Source: CBDAQR01 sp965199055 (GTDB lineage: Bacteria > Pseudomonadota > Gammaproteobacteria > Pseudomonadales > Halieaceae). From it: a DNA stretch of 64,000 nt. The notes beneath the pieces are model-generated. The model had not been told where the DNA came from. It searched no databases and saw only the letters and a list, made by a program, of their open reading frames with translations. Numbering within the stretch: the first letter of the stretch is position 1; every line of letters starts with the position of its first letter. Below are positions 45,501-53,820 of the stretch, one piece after another. The stretch is taken from assembly GCA_965199055.1 (NCBI GenBank), contig CBDAQR010000003.1, positions 620,001 to 684,000 of the forward strand. The letters run 5' to 3'. The position numbers were made by a program, and so were the translations under genes.

Positions 45501-46316
45501 TACGCTCGCTACACGGAATTCAAAGATATCATTCTCGACTTCGAAACAGAGGACGACCAGATTAGTTTTGCGGCTTCCGCTTTGACGTCGTATTCCTACC
45601 CCATACCCGTACCCATATCGAGTACAGACGGCAGCACTTCGATTGGCTCAGCCCCGATCTGGATGGCACTTACCCGGGCATTCAGTGGCGGCGAGACGGC
45701 TGGCGATCTCACGCTGAGTACAAACCTGGCTTCGGGCATCTTGAACCCCTTCTTTTCTGCCTCCGAGGTCGACGTGCCCGCCGCTCTGCCGCTGCTCTTT
45801 GCGCCAACGATCACGCCGGGAAATATCCCAATCCTCGACACCGTCACACAGATAAATACGTTCACGGCCAGTGCCAGCGGCAGCACAACGACGCAGTTTA
45901 GAGAACACAGCGTTACTTTCACCTCGGCATTCAGGAACTATTTGACCGGGCTCTACGCCCCGGAGGTAGTGCCACTGCCTGAGCTGCAAACGTCTCTAAC
46001 GTCTGAAGGCGCTCTAAACAGCGGTATAACGATCAGCGAAGCAATTGTACTGTCGACCCAAGCCGGTAAGTACATCGCCTACGGTCTGGTCAAGAATGTG
46101 CAGCGCTACTACACCTCTTCGGACGCAGCATCAGCGGAGACCACAACCACCCAGACGGCACTGCTCATGGCACTTATTAACAATGGCCCCAATGGCGGAG
46201 TCGCAGAAACCGAATGGCTCGGTCGGATAACCGCGGAAGAGATCTCTCTCGTTACCGTCGCGGTGTTTCCTGAGGGCTCAATGGCCCCTGCGACAGGCAA
46301 TATCATCTTGATCTGA
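42552..46316 (+). pseudogene. RTX-protein paralogue interrupted by an in-frame TAG
   Basis: The first part (42552-44966, 804 codons before the stop) begins ELTDPGLISIGGDGAFLTTH, clearly related to the start of the 1816-residue RTX protein (GLIS...GA.LTTH.R..LF). It ends at a TAG (44964-44966). The same frame then continues without another stop to 46316: SGLFDGIFLWGFNQNQ, then RTX repeats (GDDLLSGGTGDDFLDGGDG, about 45195-45250), GEDVFTYARYTEFKDIILDF and a C-terminal domain ending NIILI, matching the layout of the neighbour. So a 1254-codon gene carries one amber codon at position 805. Separately, the second half could start at a GTG at 45039 but has no good ribosome site. I favour a recent nonsense mutation; amber readthrough is the alternative. 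The ATG at 42552 follows an AAGGA site. Confidence 0.8.
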
Positions 46317-46319
46317 GCC

Positions 46320-46907
46320 TCAGGGGTCGCTCCAGAGCCGGACTAGAGAAGACATGGTACGACGCAGGGTCAGCACGTCTTCTCTGGGGACTGACGCGTT
46401 GCAGTCCAGGGCACTAATCGAAGCCTCAAGATCGCGAATCACTCGGCGCTGCGTAGCATCCCTGATAAGACTTTGAATCCAGCATACGGCGACGATACGG
46501 CTACCGCTGGATACTTTAGTCACCTCATGCAGCAGCCCGCCAGGATAGATCACCACATCGCCCTGCCCGCCCTTGAATTCATAAGGCCCAACATCGGTAT
46601 TGATACGTAGTACACCACCCTCGTAGTCATCGGCATCGCTAAGGCATACGGTCATCGAAATATCAGTGCGAAGCATTTGGCCATTGCCGATTCTCATCAA
46701 GGCATTATCCAAATGCTCGCCATAGTACATATCCACGTCGTAGCGATTGATACGTGGAGGCGTCATTTTGTTCATGCGGATGGCACTAGCCAGCGCTTTG
46801 CACTGCCCCAATGTTTGCACCAGCGCCCGGGATACCTCGAGGGCAATGCTGTCTGACGGCACCAATTGCAAATTGTGTTTGACTGAAGTGTCGAGACCAC
46901 CGACAGT
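46320..46907 (-). pseudogene. 2OG-Fe(II) dioxygenase (PiuC/PKHD type), N-terminus lost to an IS
   Basis: The remaining 195 residues show the double-stranded beta-helix dioxygenase pattern: SVKHNLQLVPSDS (family KNNLQL), NRYDVDMYYGEHLDNA with the His-x-Asp iron ligands, YPGGLLHEVTKVSSGSRIVAVCW with the third ligand and the 2-oxoglutarate arginine. Homologues begin about 35 residues earlier. That part is replaced by the end of the IS at 46908, so the only start in frame (TTG at 46919) lies in the IS. The missing N-terminus is not found on the far side of the IS, so an adjoining deletion occurred. The catalytic residues are intact. Confidence 0.75.
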
Positions 46908-46915
46908 TGTAGTGG

Positions 46916-47749
46916 TCAACTAAAACTGGCCACGGTTTTATAAGCTTTCCAGTATTCGTTTTCTGCCTGATTGGGTGTTTTCATGTTGTTATTCGAATGC
47001 GGTCTGATCGAGTTGTAGTACCTCACGATATAGTCATTGATTGACTGCTTGGCTTCAGTAAAACTCCGATAGCCCGTCTCTGGAACCCACTCGGTTTTTA
47101 GGCTGCGGAAGAAGCGCTCCATTGGCGCGTTATCCCAGCAGTTTCCCCGTCGACTCATGCTCTGTTGTATCTGATACCGCCAGAGATGCTGACGGAATTT
47201 TGTACTGGTGTACTGAACTCCCTGATCCGAGTGGAATAGCACTCCCTTTGGTCTTCCTCTGGATTCATAAGCCATCATCAACGCCTTACGGGTCAGTTCA
47301 CTGTCGGCCCGATAAGAAAACGCCCAACCAACCGGTTTTCTCGCGTAGAGATCCAGTATCATGGCTAGATAGGCCCAGCGTTGACCCGTCCAAATATATG
47401 TAATATCGCTGCACCACACCTGGTTGGGTTCTGCTACAGAAAACTGCCGATTCAAGGTATTTGGAATGGCTACGTGTAGCTTGTCAGCACGCTTATAGGC
47501 GTGTTTTGGAAGCTGGCTACTCACCAGTCCCAACTCCTTCATCAACTTACCCGCAACGTAACGAGTCAATGGCGTTCCATTACGGCTAACGATCTGGGCA
47601 ACGGTTCTTGCACCAGCTGAGCCACCACTTAGGCGGTGAGCAGCGTGAACCATAAGCTTAAGCCTGCAACGATGGGAGTTGTCACCCTTCGGGCGCTCTC
47701 GCCAATATCGGTAGCTACTGCGTTGAATATCAAAGACATGGCATAGCAA
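46916..47749 (-). CDS. IS3-family transposase OrfB (copy A)
   Basis: The 277-residue integrase-type transposase part has the DDE signature: VWCSDITYIW, FHSDQGVQYTS and NAPMERFFRSLKTEW. The true reading frame extends upstream past the first start codon (KYSIIQRLQESYPVKLLCH), in the -1 frame relative to orfA, so it is probably made as an OrfAB fusion by -1 frameshifting near the end of orfA. It is identical to the copy B product. Confidence 0.93.
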   Translation of the reverse strand: MLCHVFDIQRSSYRYWRERPKGDNSHRCRLKLMVHAAHRLSGGSAGARTVAQIVSRNGTPLTRYVAGKLMKELGLVSSQLPKHAYKRADKLHVAIPNTLNRQFSVAEPNQVWCSDITYIWTGQRWAYLAMILDLYARKPVGWAFSYRADSELTRKALMMAYESRGRPKGVLFHSDQGVQYTSTKFRQHLWRYQIQQSMSRRGNCWDNAPMERFFRSLKTEWVPETGYRSFTEAKQSINDYIVRYYNSIRPHSNNNMKTPNQAENEYWKAYKTVASFS

Positions 47750-47781
47750 CTTAACGGGATAGCTCTCTTGTAACCGCTGAA

Positions 47782-48096
47782 TTATCGAATATTTTTCAGC
47801 TCGTCGGACATCAAGAGAGCCATACCCTTTTTTAATATGTCTTTCTCTGTTTCCAGCCGTTTGATCTGACGTTCCAGGTCGCGAATACGGCGCTGCTCCT
47901 CGGTCAGTGGCGTGCCTTTCTGAGGTGTTTCTCCCGAGCGCTCTAGCCGAAGCTGGCGAACCCAGCCCTCCACTGAAGATTTACTGACGTTCATCGCTTC
48001 ACTCGCGGCTCTGACGGTATAGCCTTGGTCAACGACTAATTGTGCGACTTCGAGTCGAAACTCCGGGCTAAAGTTTGGTCTGGATCGTTTGGTCAT
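47782..48096 (-). CDS. IS3-family transposase OrfA (copy A)
   Basis: The 104-residue product has a helix-turn-helix (SPEFRLEVAQLVVDQGYTVR, then AMNVSKSSVEGWVRQL) and a C-terminal leucine-zipper-like coil (RIRDLERQIKRLETEKDILK), as in OrfA proteins of the IS3 family. It binds the IS ends and is fused to OrfB by frameshifting. Confidence 0.93.
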   Translation of the reverse strand: MTKRSRPNFSPEFRLEVAQLVVDQGYTVRAASEAMNVSKSSVEGWVRQLRLERSGETPQKGTPLTEEQRRIRDLERQIKRLETEKDILKKGMALLMSDELKNIR

Positions 48097-48193
48097 TTGC
48101 TCACCTGTGTCTTGAGGGGTGATAGTATCACCCAGATTCAGGTGGCCAAATTCAGTGTGCCACTACAATGTGCCAATAACGGATAAGTAAGAC

Positions 48194-50404
48194 ATGCTCA
48201 AGAAGTACTGGTATCACTTCACCGTAGGCGCTGCACTATTTGGCCTGATGATCCTGCACATCAGCGGCGCCCTAAGACTCCCACTCATCGAAGAGGTGGA
48301 GGAATACCTGTACGACGTGCGCTTGCGCTGGACGATGCCCAGAACCATCGATGAGCGTGTCGTCATCCTGGATCTTGACGAGAGAAGCATTGCCGCTGAA
48401 GGTCATTGGCCCTGGGGGCGGGACAAACTCGCGGAACTCACCAATATTTTGTTTGATGAGTACGAGGTGCGAGTCCTCGCCTGGGACATGTTGTTCGCCG
48501 AAGCCGAAGAAACTACCGCTATGCGCTTACTCGACGATCTGGGCCCTGTCCTACAGCAAGATCAACTCGAGATAGACCTCGAAGAGCTACGTGGCCAATA
48601 CCAGACCAACCAGCTGTTCGCGGATGCGAACGTGGCACGCAATGTCATTCTTGGATTCGTTTTTAAGCAGGTCGTGCCAGAACGAGAGAGCCCTACGTCG
48701 GGCATGCTCCCGATTCCTTCGCTCTTTGCCGAACAACTCGAAGGTATTGATATCCCGTTCTACAAGGCCGCGGGTTACGTGGGTGCATTCGATATGCTGC
48801 AGGAGGCCACCGAGTTCGGCGCATTCTTCAGCTATCCGAGAATTGATGATGTCACTCGCATTACCCCCCTCTTGGAGGAGTACGAGGGCGACATCTATGA
48901 ATCCCTCGGCTTGGCGGCAGCACGGCTGTACCTGGGCAACCCACCGATACAGTTCGGCTTCGCAGATGGTGAGGAATTTTCCGGACTAACACTCGAGAGT
49001 CTGAATTTAGGCGACATCGTCATTCCGGTGGATGAGAAAACACAGGTTTACATACCGTTCCGCGGCGAACAGGGCAGCTTTCCTTACGTATCAATGACCG
49101 ATGTGCTCAATCGCAATGTAAGCAAAGACAGATTGCGGGACAAGTTAGTGATGGTAGGCACCAGCTCTGCTGGCCTGCTGGATTTAAGAGCAACCCCTGT
49201 CGCTGATTCCTATGTAGGGGTGGAAGTACATGCAAACATCGCCTCCGGAATTCTCGACCAGAGGTTCATGAGCAGCCCCTCCTACCTCGTCGGAATAGAG
49301 TTTCTGCAGCTCTTCATCAACCTGCTCCTGCTTGCAATTGTGGTGCCGCTGTTATCACCCCTGAAAGCGGTAGTTACCATTCTGGCGCTGGGTACGACAA
49401 ACGTGGTGTTTAACTTCTACTTCTGGAACGCGCAGCAGATGGTGCTGCCACTAGCATCGGTTCTCATTGCCATTGGTCTGATGTCCTTCGCCCAGATTAC
49501 CTACGACTACTTCGTGGAGTCGCGACGCAAAGAACGATTAGGCCGAATGTTCGGGCAATACATCCCCGCCGAGTTGGTGGAAGAAATCGACGCCTCCGGC
49601 GAAGAGTTGAGCCTGGAGGGCGAGAACCGCGAGATGTCTGTGCTGTTTTCCGATGTGCGCGGTTTTACGACAATCTCAGAGAGCTTCGACCCGATTGAGT
49701 TGACCCAGCTCATGAACGAGTTCCTCACGCCGATTACGCGCATTATTCATGAAAATCGCGGCACAGTGGATAAGTACATGGGCGACGCCGTAATGGCCTT
49801 CTGGGGTGCGCCGCTAAAGGATGAGCAACACGCCCAACACGCGCTGGTTGCCGCCCTAGAGATGGTCGACGCAATGAAGGAAGTCACGGCGGCGTTCGAC
49901 GCCAAGGGGTGGCCGGCCATCAAGGTAGGCATCGGAATTAGCTCGGGACCGATGAATGTAGGAAACATGGGCTCTTCGTTCCGTGTGGCTTATACCGTCA
50001 TGGGGGATGTAGTGAACCTCGGCTCGCGTTTGGAAGTACAAACCAAGAGCTATGGCGCCAATATCATCGTTTCTCAGGAAACCGAGGCCATGGTCTGGGG
50101 GTTCAAGATGCGTGAACTAGATCTAATCCGGGTGAAAGGCAAGTTTGAGCCGATCACGATATACGAGCCGCTGGGCCGCAATGAAGATATCAGCGACGAA
50201 TTCTCGCGCGAGATTGACGATTATCACGAGGCGCTTGCGCTTTACCGCAGCATGAAATTTGGCGAAGCCAAGGCGACTTTTGAGCGCCTGCACAGCGCCA
50301 ATCCTTCAGTGCTGTACGAGCTCTACCTGGAGCGGATTGCCGACTTTGACTCCAATCCTCCCGGGGAGGATTGGGACGGCGTGTTCGTGGCCACGAGCAA
50401 GTAG
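48194..50404 (+). CDS. CHASE2-domain adenylate cyclase (class III)
   Basis: The 736-residue membrane protein has an N-terminal helix, a periplasmic CHASE2 sensor (about 30-365; VVILDLDERSIAAEGHWPWG), three membrane helices (about 375-450) and a class III cyclase domain (about 480-650). The metal-binding aspartates are Asp487 (LFSDVRGFT) and Asp531 (YMGDAVMAF), and Lys527 plus the aspartate in YTVMGDVVN fit ATP rather than GTP. A short helical tail follows. It should make cAMP in response to an envelope signal. Such cyclases commonly neighbour FecR-domain genes. The ATG is only 26 bases from the IS end, so its native promoter was probably lost. Its last 87 bases are duplicated in diverged form at 51521. 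Confidence 0.88.
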   Translation: MLKKYWYHFTVGAALFGLMILHISGALRLPLIEEVEEYLYDVRLRWTMPRTIDERVVILDLDERSIAAEGHWPWGRDKLAELTNILFDEYEVRVLAWDMLFAEAEETTAMRLLDDLGPVLQQDQLEIDLEELRGQYQTNQLFADANVARNVILGFVFKQVVPERESPTSGMLPIPSLFAEQLEGIDIPFYKAAGYVGAFDMLQEATEFGAFFSYPRIDDVTRITPLLEEYEGDIYESLGLAAARLYLGNPPIQFGFADGEEFSGLTLESLNLGDIVIPVDEKTQVYIPFRGEQGSFPYVSMTDVLNRNVSKDRLRDKLVMVGTSSAGLLDLRATPVADSYVGVEVHANIASGILDQRFMSSPSYLVGIEFLQLFINLLLLAIVVPLLSPLKAVVTILALGTTNVVFNFYFWNAQQMVLPLASVLIAIGLMSFAQITYDYFVESRRKERLGRMFGQYIPAELVEEIDASGEELSLEGENREMSVLFSDVRGFTTISESFDPIELTQLMNEFLTPITRIIHENRGTVDKYMGDAVMAFWGAPLKDEQHAQHALVAALEMVDAMKEVTAAFDAKGWPAIKVGIGISSGPMNVGNMGSSFRVAYTVMGDVVNLGSRLEVQTKSYGANIIVSQETEAMVWGFKMRELDLIRVKGKFEPITIYEPLGRNEDISDEFSREIDDYHEALALYRSMKFGEAKATFERLHSANPSVLYELYLERIADFDSNPPGEDWDGVFVATSK

Positions 50405-50475
50405 CCGTATTGACCTGCTCCCTTAAAATCAGCTAACCGCGCCTCTCACACCAGCGGCAACTTCTGCGATACTGT

Positions 50476-50539
50476 GGTTACGTAGCTCAGCTGGTTAGAG
50501 CACAGCATTCATAATGCTGGGATTCACCCAAAGTCACCA
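50476..50539 (+). pseudogene. Degenerate tRNA-Met copy
   Basis: Bases 50476-50521 match the first 46 bases of the intact tRNA-Met at 51683 with one change (GGT for GGC at the start), including the complete D arm and the CAT anticodon arm. The T arm is then mostly missing (GGGATTCACCC), and an ACCA-like end follows at 50536-50539 with a poorly paired acceptor stem. It cannot fold as a normal tRNA. Confidence 0.8.
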
Positions 50540-50565
50540 ACGCAAATCAGGTACAGAAGTAATAC

Positions 50566-51327
50566 GTGATCAAAATAGAGATCGCATCCTACCCAAAGTC
50601 AGGAAACACCTGGTTAAGACATCTCACCCAGGAATATCTTAGCCAACTGGGCGGCAATGATTTTTACCTACCTCCAGACATACACAAAGAACTGGACAAG
50701 GTAAAAATGCACACTGGCCAGTACATCGAAGCCATGCAGAATAACGTGCTTATCTACAAGAGCCACCTATTCGATCATCCGGCTATCAGCCCAGACTGGA
50801 TTTTTCATATATACAGGCATCCACTAGATGTCTTCCTATCCACGAGAAACTATCTTTTCATCAAATCGCATAAATTCGATTCCGCACGACTACACGCCAA
50901 CTTCCTGGATGGAGTACCGAAATCTATTGAAGACATAGTCAGAGACAACCAGATGGATTATTACCTGAATGCTTTCGCAGAAGACGCCGGGGGAAGAGTT
51001 TGGACACGAATGCTGGGCGCGAACTCCAATTACTTTAACTATATGCAAAGTGTGGAAGCCCTGAGCAACGTTGTCGCTATCAAATATGAAGACCTGTTCG
51101 CGGACCCGGTAACTGCCGTGAACGCGGCTTTTCGAGCCATTAACATTAATTTGCCTGACATCGACTTCAGCAGAGAAAAAATCGACAACCGGACAAGACT
51201 TTCTGGAAACAAGAAATTCTACTGGCAGGCTAGAGCAAGGAATTTTGAGAAGTTTTTAACACCACAACAAATTGAGCTGTTCACCAGCCGGCACCAGGCG
51301 CTACTAGGAAAATGGGGTTATCTCTAG
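50566..51327 (+). CDS. Sulfotransferase domain protein (PAPS-dependent)
   Basis: The 253-residue soluble protein has the two PAPS-binding signatures of the sulfotransferase fold: the 5'-phosphosulfate loop YPKSGNTWL (residues 8-16) and the 3'-phosphate region HIYRHPLDVFLSTRNYLF. A later IKYEDLFADP fits the family KYEDL motif. The start is a GTG without a strong ribosome site. The gene is visibly AT-richer than the housekeeping part and sits between a degenerate and an intact tRNA-Met, so it was probably acquired. The substrate may be a surface polysaccharide, judged from the neighbouring sulfotransferase and glycosyltransferase remnants. Confidence 0.85.
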   Translation: MIKIEIASYPKSGNTWLRHLTQEYLSQLGGNDFYLPPDIHKELDKVKMHTGQYIEAMQNNVLIYKSHLFDHPAISPDWIFHIYRHPLDVFLSTRNYLFIKSHKFDSARLHANFLDGVPKSIEDIVRDNQMDYYLNAFAEDAGGRVWTRMLGANSNYFNYMQSVEALSNVVAIKYEDLFADPVTAVNAAFRAININLPDIDFSREKIDNRTRLSGNKKFYWQARARNFEKFLTPQQIELFTSRHQALLGKWGYL

Positions 51328-51520
51328 TGACCACTTCAGCATCAGAGGATTGACTTCCAGTGTTAAGCAGCGGGCAACAAATACATTTAGAGCCATGTCG
51401 CTTCGGTATGGGATGGCTCGGAGATCGCGTACTCAGAGCCCACCACATCAGCTTTGAACAAGTCGACAGAAGAGAAGCCATGCAACGTCGTGAAGCTCGA
51501 AAGGGTCTTGGATTCTGCAG
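51328..51520. other. Unassigned stretch between the sulfotransferase and the duplicated cyclase tail
   Basis: These 193 bases contain short frames on both strands but none with a recognisable domain or ribosome site. They may be the remains of another acquired gene. Together with the following duplication they make a region of about 355 bases without a credible protein gene. Confidence 0.5.
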
Positions 51521-51728
51521 GAGCTCTACCCGGAGCGAATTGCCGACTTTGATGCCAATCCACCTGGCAAAGACTGGGATGGTGTGTTCGTGGAGAGGGG
51601 CATGTAGGCCGTATTGACTTGCCACCCCAAAATCGGCAAAATGCGCGCCTCTCGCACTGGCGGGAATACCTCCCGATACTGTGGCTACGTAGCTCAGCTG
51701 GTTAGAGCACAGCATTCATAATGCTGGG
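51521..51728 (+). repeat. Diverged duplicate of the cyclase 3' end, spacer and tRNA-Met 5' half
   Basis: From GAGCTCTACC at 51521 this stretch follows the sequence at 50318-50521 with scattered changes: the last 28 or so codons of the cyclase (ELYxERIADFDxNPPGxDWDGVFV), the stop, the spacer GTATTGAC...ACTGTGG and the tRNA start. The cyclase part here has no start and is a fragment. The differences are too many for a fresh duplication, so one copy may come from a relative. Confidence 0.85.
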
Positions 51729-51759
51729 GTCGGTGGTTCAAGTCCACCCGTAGCTACCA
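51683..51759 (+). tRNA. tRNA-Met (anticodon CAT, elongator type)
   Basis: A 77-base cloverleaf with CCA. The acceptor stem GGCTACG (51683-51689) pairs with CGTAGCT (51749-51755), then A and CCA. The D arm is AGCTCAGCTGGTTAGAGC, the anticodon arm CAGCA-TTCATAA-TGCTG and the T arm GGTGGTTCAAGTCCACC. The start GGCTACGTAGCTCAG is that of elongator methionine tRNA in E. coli. A tRNA-Met follows ychF in Pseudomonas, so this may mark the ancestral border of the inserted region. Confidence 0.95.
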
Positions 51760-51926
51760 ACTCTTGTATCTATTTCTTCATATTTTTCAGTGCTTTATCA
51801 CTCTTTCAGCACCTACTGAGTGCACTGTCTCCGAAACTCCGATCACGCAGTTACTGGAAGCCTGAAAACACGGCAGCGTAGAATCGAACTACGATGAGGC
51901 GTACTGCATCAATAGGAGTATGTTCA
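51760..51926. other. Intergenic stretch after tRNA-Met
   Basis: No gene, clear promoter or terminator is visible in these 167 AT-rich bases. Confidence 0.4.
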
Positions 51927-52560
51927 CTAATTTGTAGTGGAATCCAGCCGGGACGCGTACTCTCTACATTTTTCTCGAATGAAGGGCCCATCAGGTCTTA
52001 ACTTCAATGCCAATTTCATCAGATCATAAGACCAGTTCAGGTCAAACTGCTCGCAGTACACGGCGAGATCCCTGACGAAATCGACCGCTTTCTGTCGGCG
52101 CTTCGGTCGAAGCTCACCTATAGCAATCTCCGAACACCAATCAACCACAACGCGCACAATTTCTTTGCGCGGTGAATCAGGGAATTCCTCGCTCTTCGCT
52201 GACAGAATGGTACTGTCCAGAATGATAGTAAGCTGTTGGTCTGAGTCATTCATGAAAAAAGTTTGATTGACCCAGGCCAAGTCATCAGCTGAATTTTTGT
52301 TAAGCATTTCCACAACATCGGGAACGCAGACGGTCGAAGTATCGATTTGCGGTGCGCGGTAGATCAAAAAATCAGAAATCTCAGTTGAAAACTCGCCGCC
52401 ATGCAACACATTCATTGCCACCAGCACATTTGTTTCTTCGATCGTCAAACTGCGATTGACCTTTCTGGACAAATCTAGCGGCAGGGTACCTAGCGGCACT
52501 TCGCACGCCTGCAAAAAGGTATTCAGTATGCTATTTCTGCGTAGATCGTAATTAAACAAA
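51927..52560 (-). pseudogene. C-terminal part of an IS-split sulfotransferase-like gene
   Basis: About 211 residues from LFNYDLRRNSILNTFLQACE to the stop. It directly continues the fragment at 53821-54332. Removing the 1260-bp IS and one copy of the 3-bp target duplication gives the uninterrupted junction GDRFHLFNYDLRR and a single 381-codon frame. The open frame now runs into the IS only by chance. The FNYDLRR segment fits the sulfotransferase pattern in which a partner sequence is followed by a short helix, but this half alone is not distinctive. Confidence 0.8.
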
Positions 52561-52631
52561 TGTAGTGGCACACTGAATTTGGCCACCTGAATCTGGGTGA
52601 TACTATCACCCCTCAAGACACAGGTGAGCAA

Positions 52632-52946
52632 ATGACCAAACGATCCAGACCAAACTTTAGCCCGGAGTTTCGACTCGAAGTCGCACAATTAGTCGTTGAC
52701 CAAGGCTATACCGTCAGAGCCGCGAGTGAAGCGATGAACGTCAGTAAATCTTCAGTGGAGGGCTGGGTTCGCCAGCTTCGGCTAGAGCGCTCGGGAGAAA
52801 CACCTCAGAAAGGCACGCCACTGACCGAGGAGCAGCGCCGTATTCGCGACCTGGAACGTCAGATCAAACGGCTGGAAACAGAGAAAGACATATTAAAAAA
52901 GGGTATGGCTCTCTTGATGTCCGACGAGCTGAAAAATATTCGATAA
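52632..52946 (+). CDS. IS3-family transposase OrfA (copy B)
   Basis: A 104-residue protein identical to that at 47782-48096, with a helix-turn-helix and a C-terminal coiled coil. Its end (DELKNIR) overlaps the upstream extension of orfB in the -1 frame at an A-rich stretch (CTGAAAAATATT), the likely frameshift region. Confidence 0.93.
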   Translation: MTKRSRPNFSPEFRLEVAQLVVDQGYTVRAASEAMNVSKSSVEGWVRQLRLERSGETPQKGTPLTEEQRRIRDLERQIKRLETEKDILKKGMALLMSDELKNIR

Positions 52947-52978
52947 TTCAGCGGTTACAAGAGAGCTATCCCGTTAAG

Positions 52979-53812
52979 TTGCTATGCCATGTCTTTGATA
53001 TTCAACGCAGTAGCTACCGATATTGGCGAGAGCGCCCGAAGGGTGACAACTCCCATCGTTGCAGGCTTAAGCTTATGGTTCACGCTGCTCACCGCCTAAG
53101 TGGTGGCTCAGCTGGTGCAAGAACCGTTGCCCAGATCGTTAGCCGTAATGGAACGCCATTGACTCGTTACGTTGCGGGTAAGTTGATGAAGGAGTTGGGA
53201 CTGGTGAGTAGCCAGCTTCCAAAACACGCCTATAAGCGTGCTGACAAGCTACACGTAGCCATTCCAAATACCTTGAATCGGCAGTTTTCTGTAGCAGAAC
53301 CCAACCAGGTGTGGTGCAGCGATATTACATATATTTGGACGGGTCAACGCTGGGCCTATCTAGCCATGATACTGGATCTCTACGCGAGAAAACCGGTTGG
53401 TTGGGCGTTTTCTTATCGGGCCGACAGTGAACTGACCCGTAAGGCGTTGATGATGGCTTATGAATCCAGAGGAAGACCAAAGGGAGTGCTATTCCACTCG
53501 GATCAGGGAGTTCAGTACACCAGTACAAAATTCCGTCAGCATCTCTGGCGGTATCAGATACAACAGAGCATGAGTCGACGGGGAAACTGCTGGGATAACG
53601 CGCCAATGGAGCGCTTCTTCCGCAGCCTAAAAACCGAGTGGGTTCCAGAGACGGGCTATCGGAGTTTTACTGAAGCCAAGCAGTCAATCAATGACTATAT
53701 CGTGAGGTACTACAACTCGATCAGACCGCATTCGAATAACAACATGAAAACACCCAATCAGGCAGAAAACGAATACTGGAAAGCTTATAAAACCGTGGCC
53801 AGTTTTAGTTGA
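52979..53812 (+). CDS. IS3-family transposase OrfB (copy B)
   Basis: A 277-residue DDE transposase identical to that at 46916-47749 (SDITYIW, HSDQGVQYTS, MERFFRSLKTE). It is probably translated as an OrfAB fusion by -1 frameshifting. Confidence 0.93.
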   Translation: MLCHVFDIQRSSYRYWRERPKGDNSHRCRLKLMVHAAHRLSGGSAGARTVAQIVSRNGTPLTRYVAGKLMKELGLVSSQLPKHAYKRADKLHVAIPNTLNRQFSVAEPNQVWCSDITYIWTGQRWAYLAMILDLYARKPVGWAFSYRADSELTRKALMMAYESRGRPKGVLFHSDQGVQYTSTKFRQHLWRYQIQQSMSRRGNCWDNAPMERFFRSLKTEWVPETGYRSFTEAKQSINDYIVRYYNSIRPHSNNNMKTPNQAENEYWKAYKTVASFS

Positions 53813-53820
53813 CCACTACA

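Larger units (their letters stand above)
46908..48167 (-). mobile_element. IS3-family insertion sequence, copy A (1260 bp)
   Basis: Both ends carry imperfect inverted repeats: TGTAGTGGTCAACT at 46908 and, on the other strand from 48167, TGTAGTGGCACACT. The element holds orfA and orfB of an IS3-type transposase. It has the same length, ends and encoded proteins as copy B at 52561-53820 but lies in the opposite direction. The flanks (AGT and ATG) do not form a target-site duplication, unlike copy B, which points to a rearrangement or deletion next to this copy. Confidence 0.93.
52561..53820 (+). mobile_element. IS3-family insertion sequence, copy B (1260 bp)
   Basis: The ends are TGTAGTGGCACACT at 52561 and the complement of TGTAGTGGTCAACT at 53820. 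AAA flanks it on both sides (52558-52560 and 53821-53823), a 3-bp target duplication typical of the IS3 family. It is inserted into a sulfotransferase-like gene. Its proteins are identical to those of copy A, so transposition was recent. Confidence 0.95.

Noticed and set aside
45039..46316. Independent gene starting at the GTG at 45039
   Set aside because: It is in the same frame as the preceding RTX gene and continues it after a single TAG; the GTG has no clear ribosome site.
46905..48170. Target-site duplication of IS copy A
   Set aside because: The flanking triplets are AGT and ATG and do not match, so I do not claim one.
51360..51617. 85-codon plus-strand frame between the sulfotransferase and tRNA-Met
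   Set aside because: Half of it lies in the duplicated cyclase tail in a different frame from the cyclase; no ribosome site.
51281..51715. 144-codon minus-strand frame around the duplicated cyclase tail
   Set aside because: It overlaps the sulfotransferase end and the tRNA start, has no recognisable domain, and is explained by chance.
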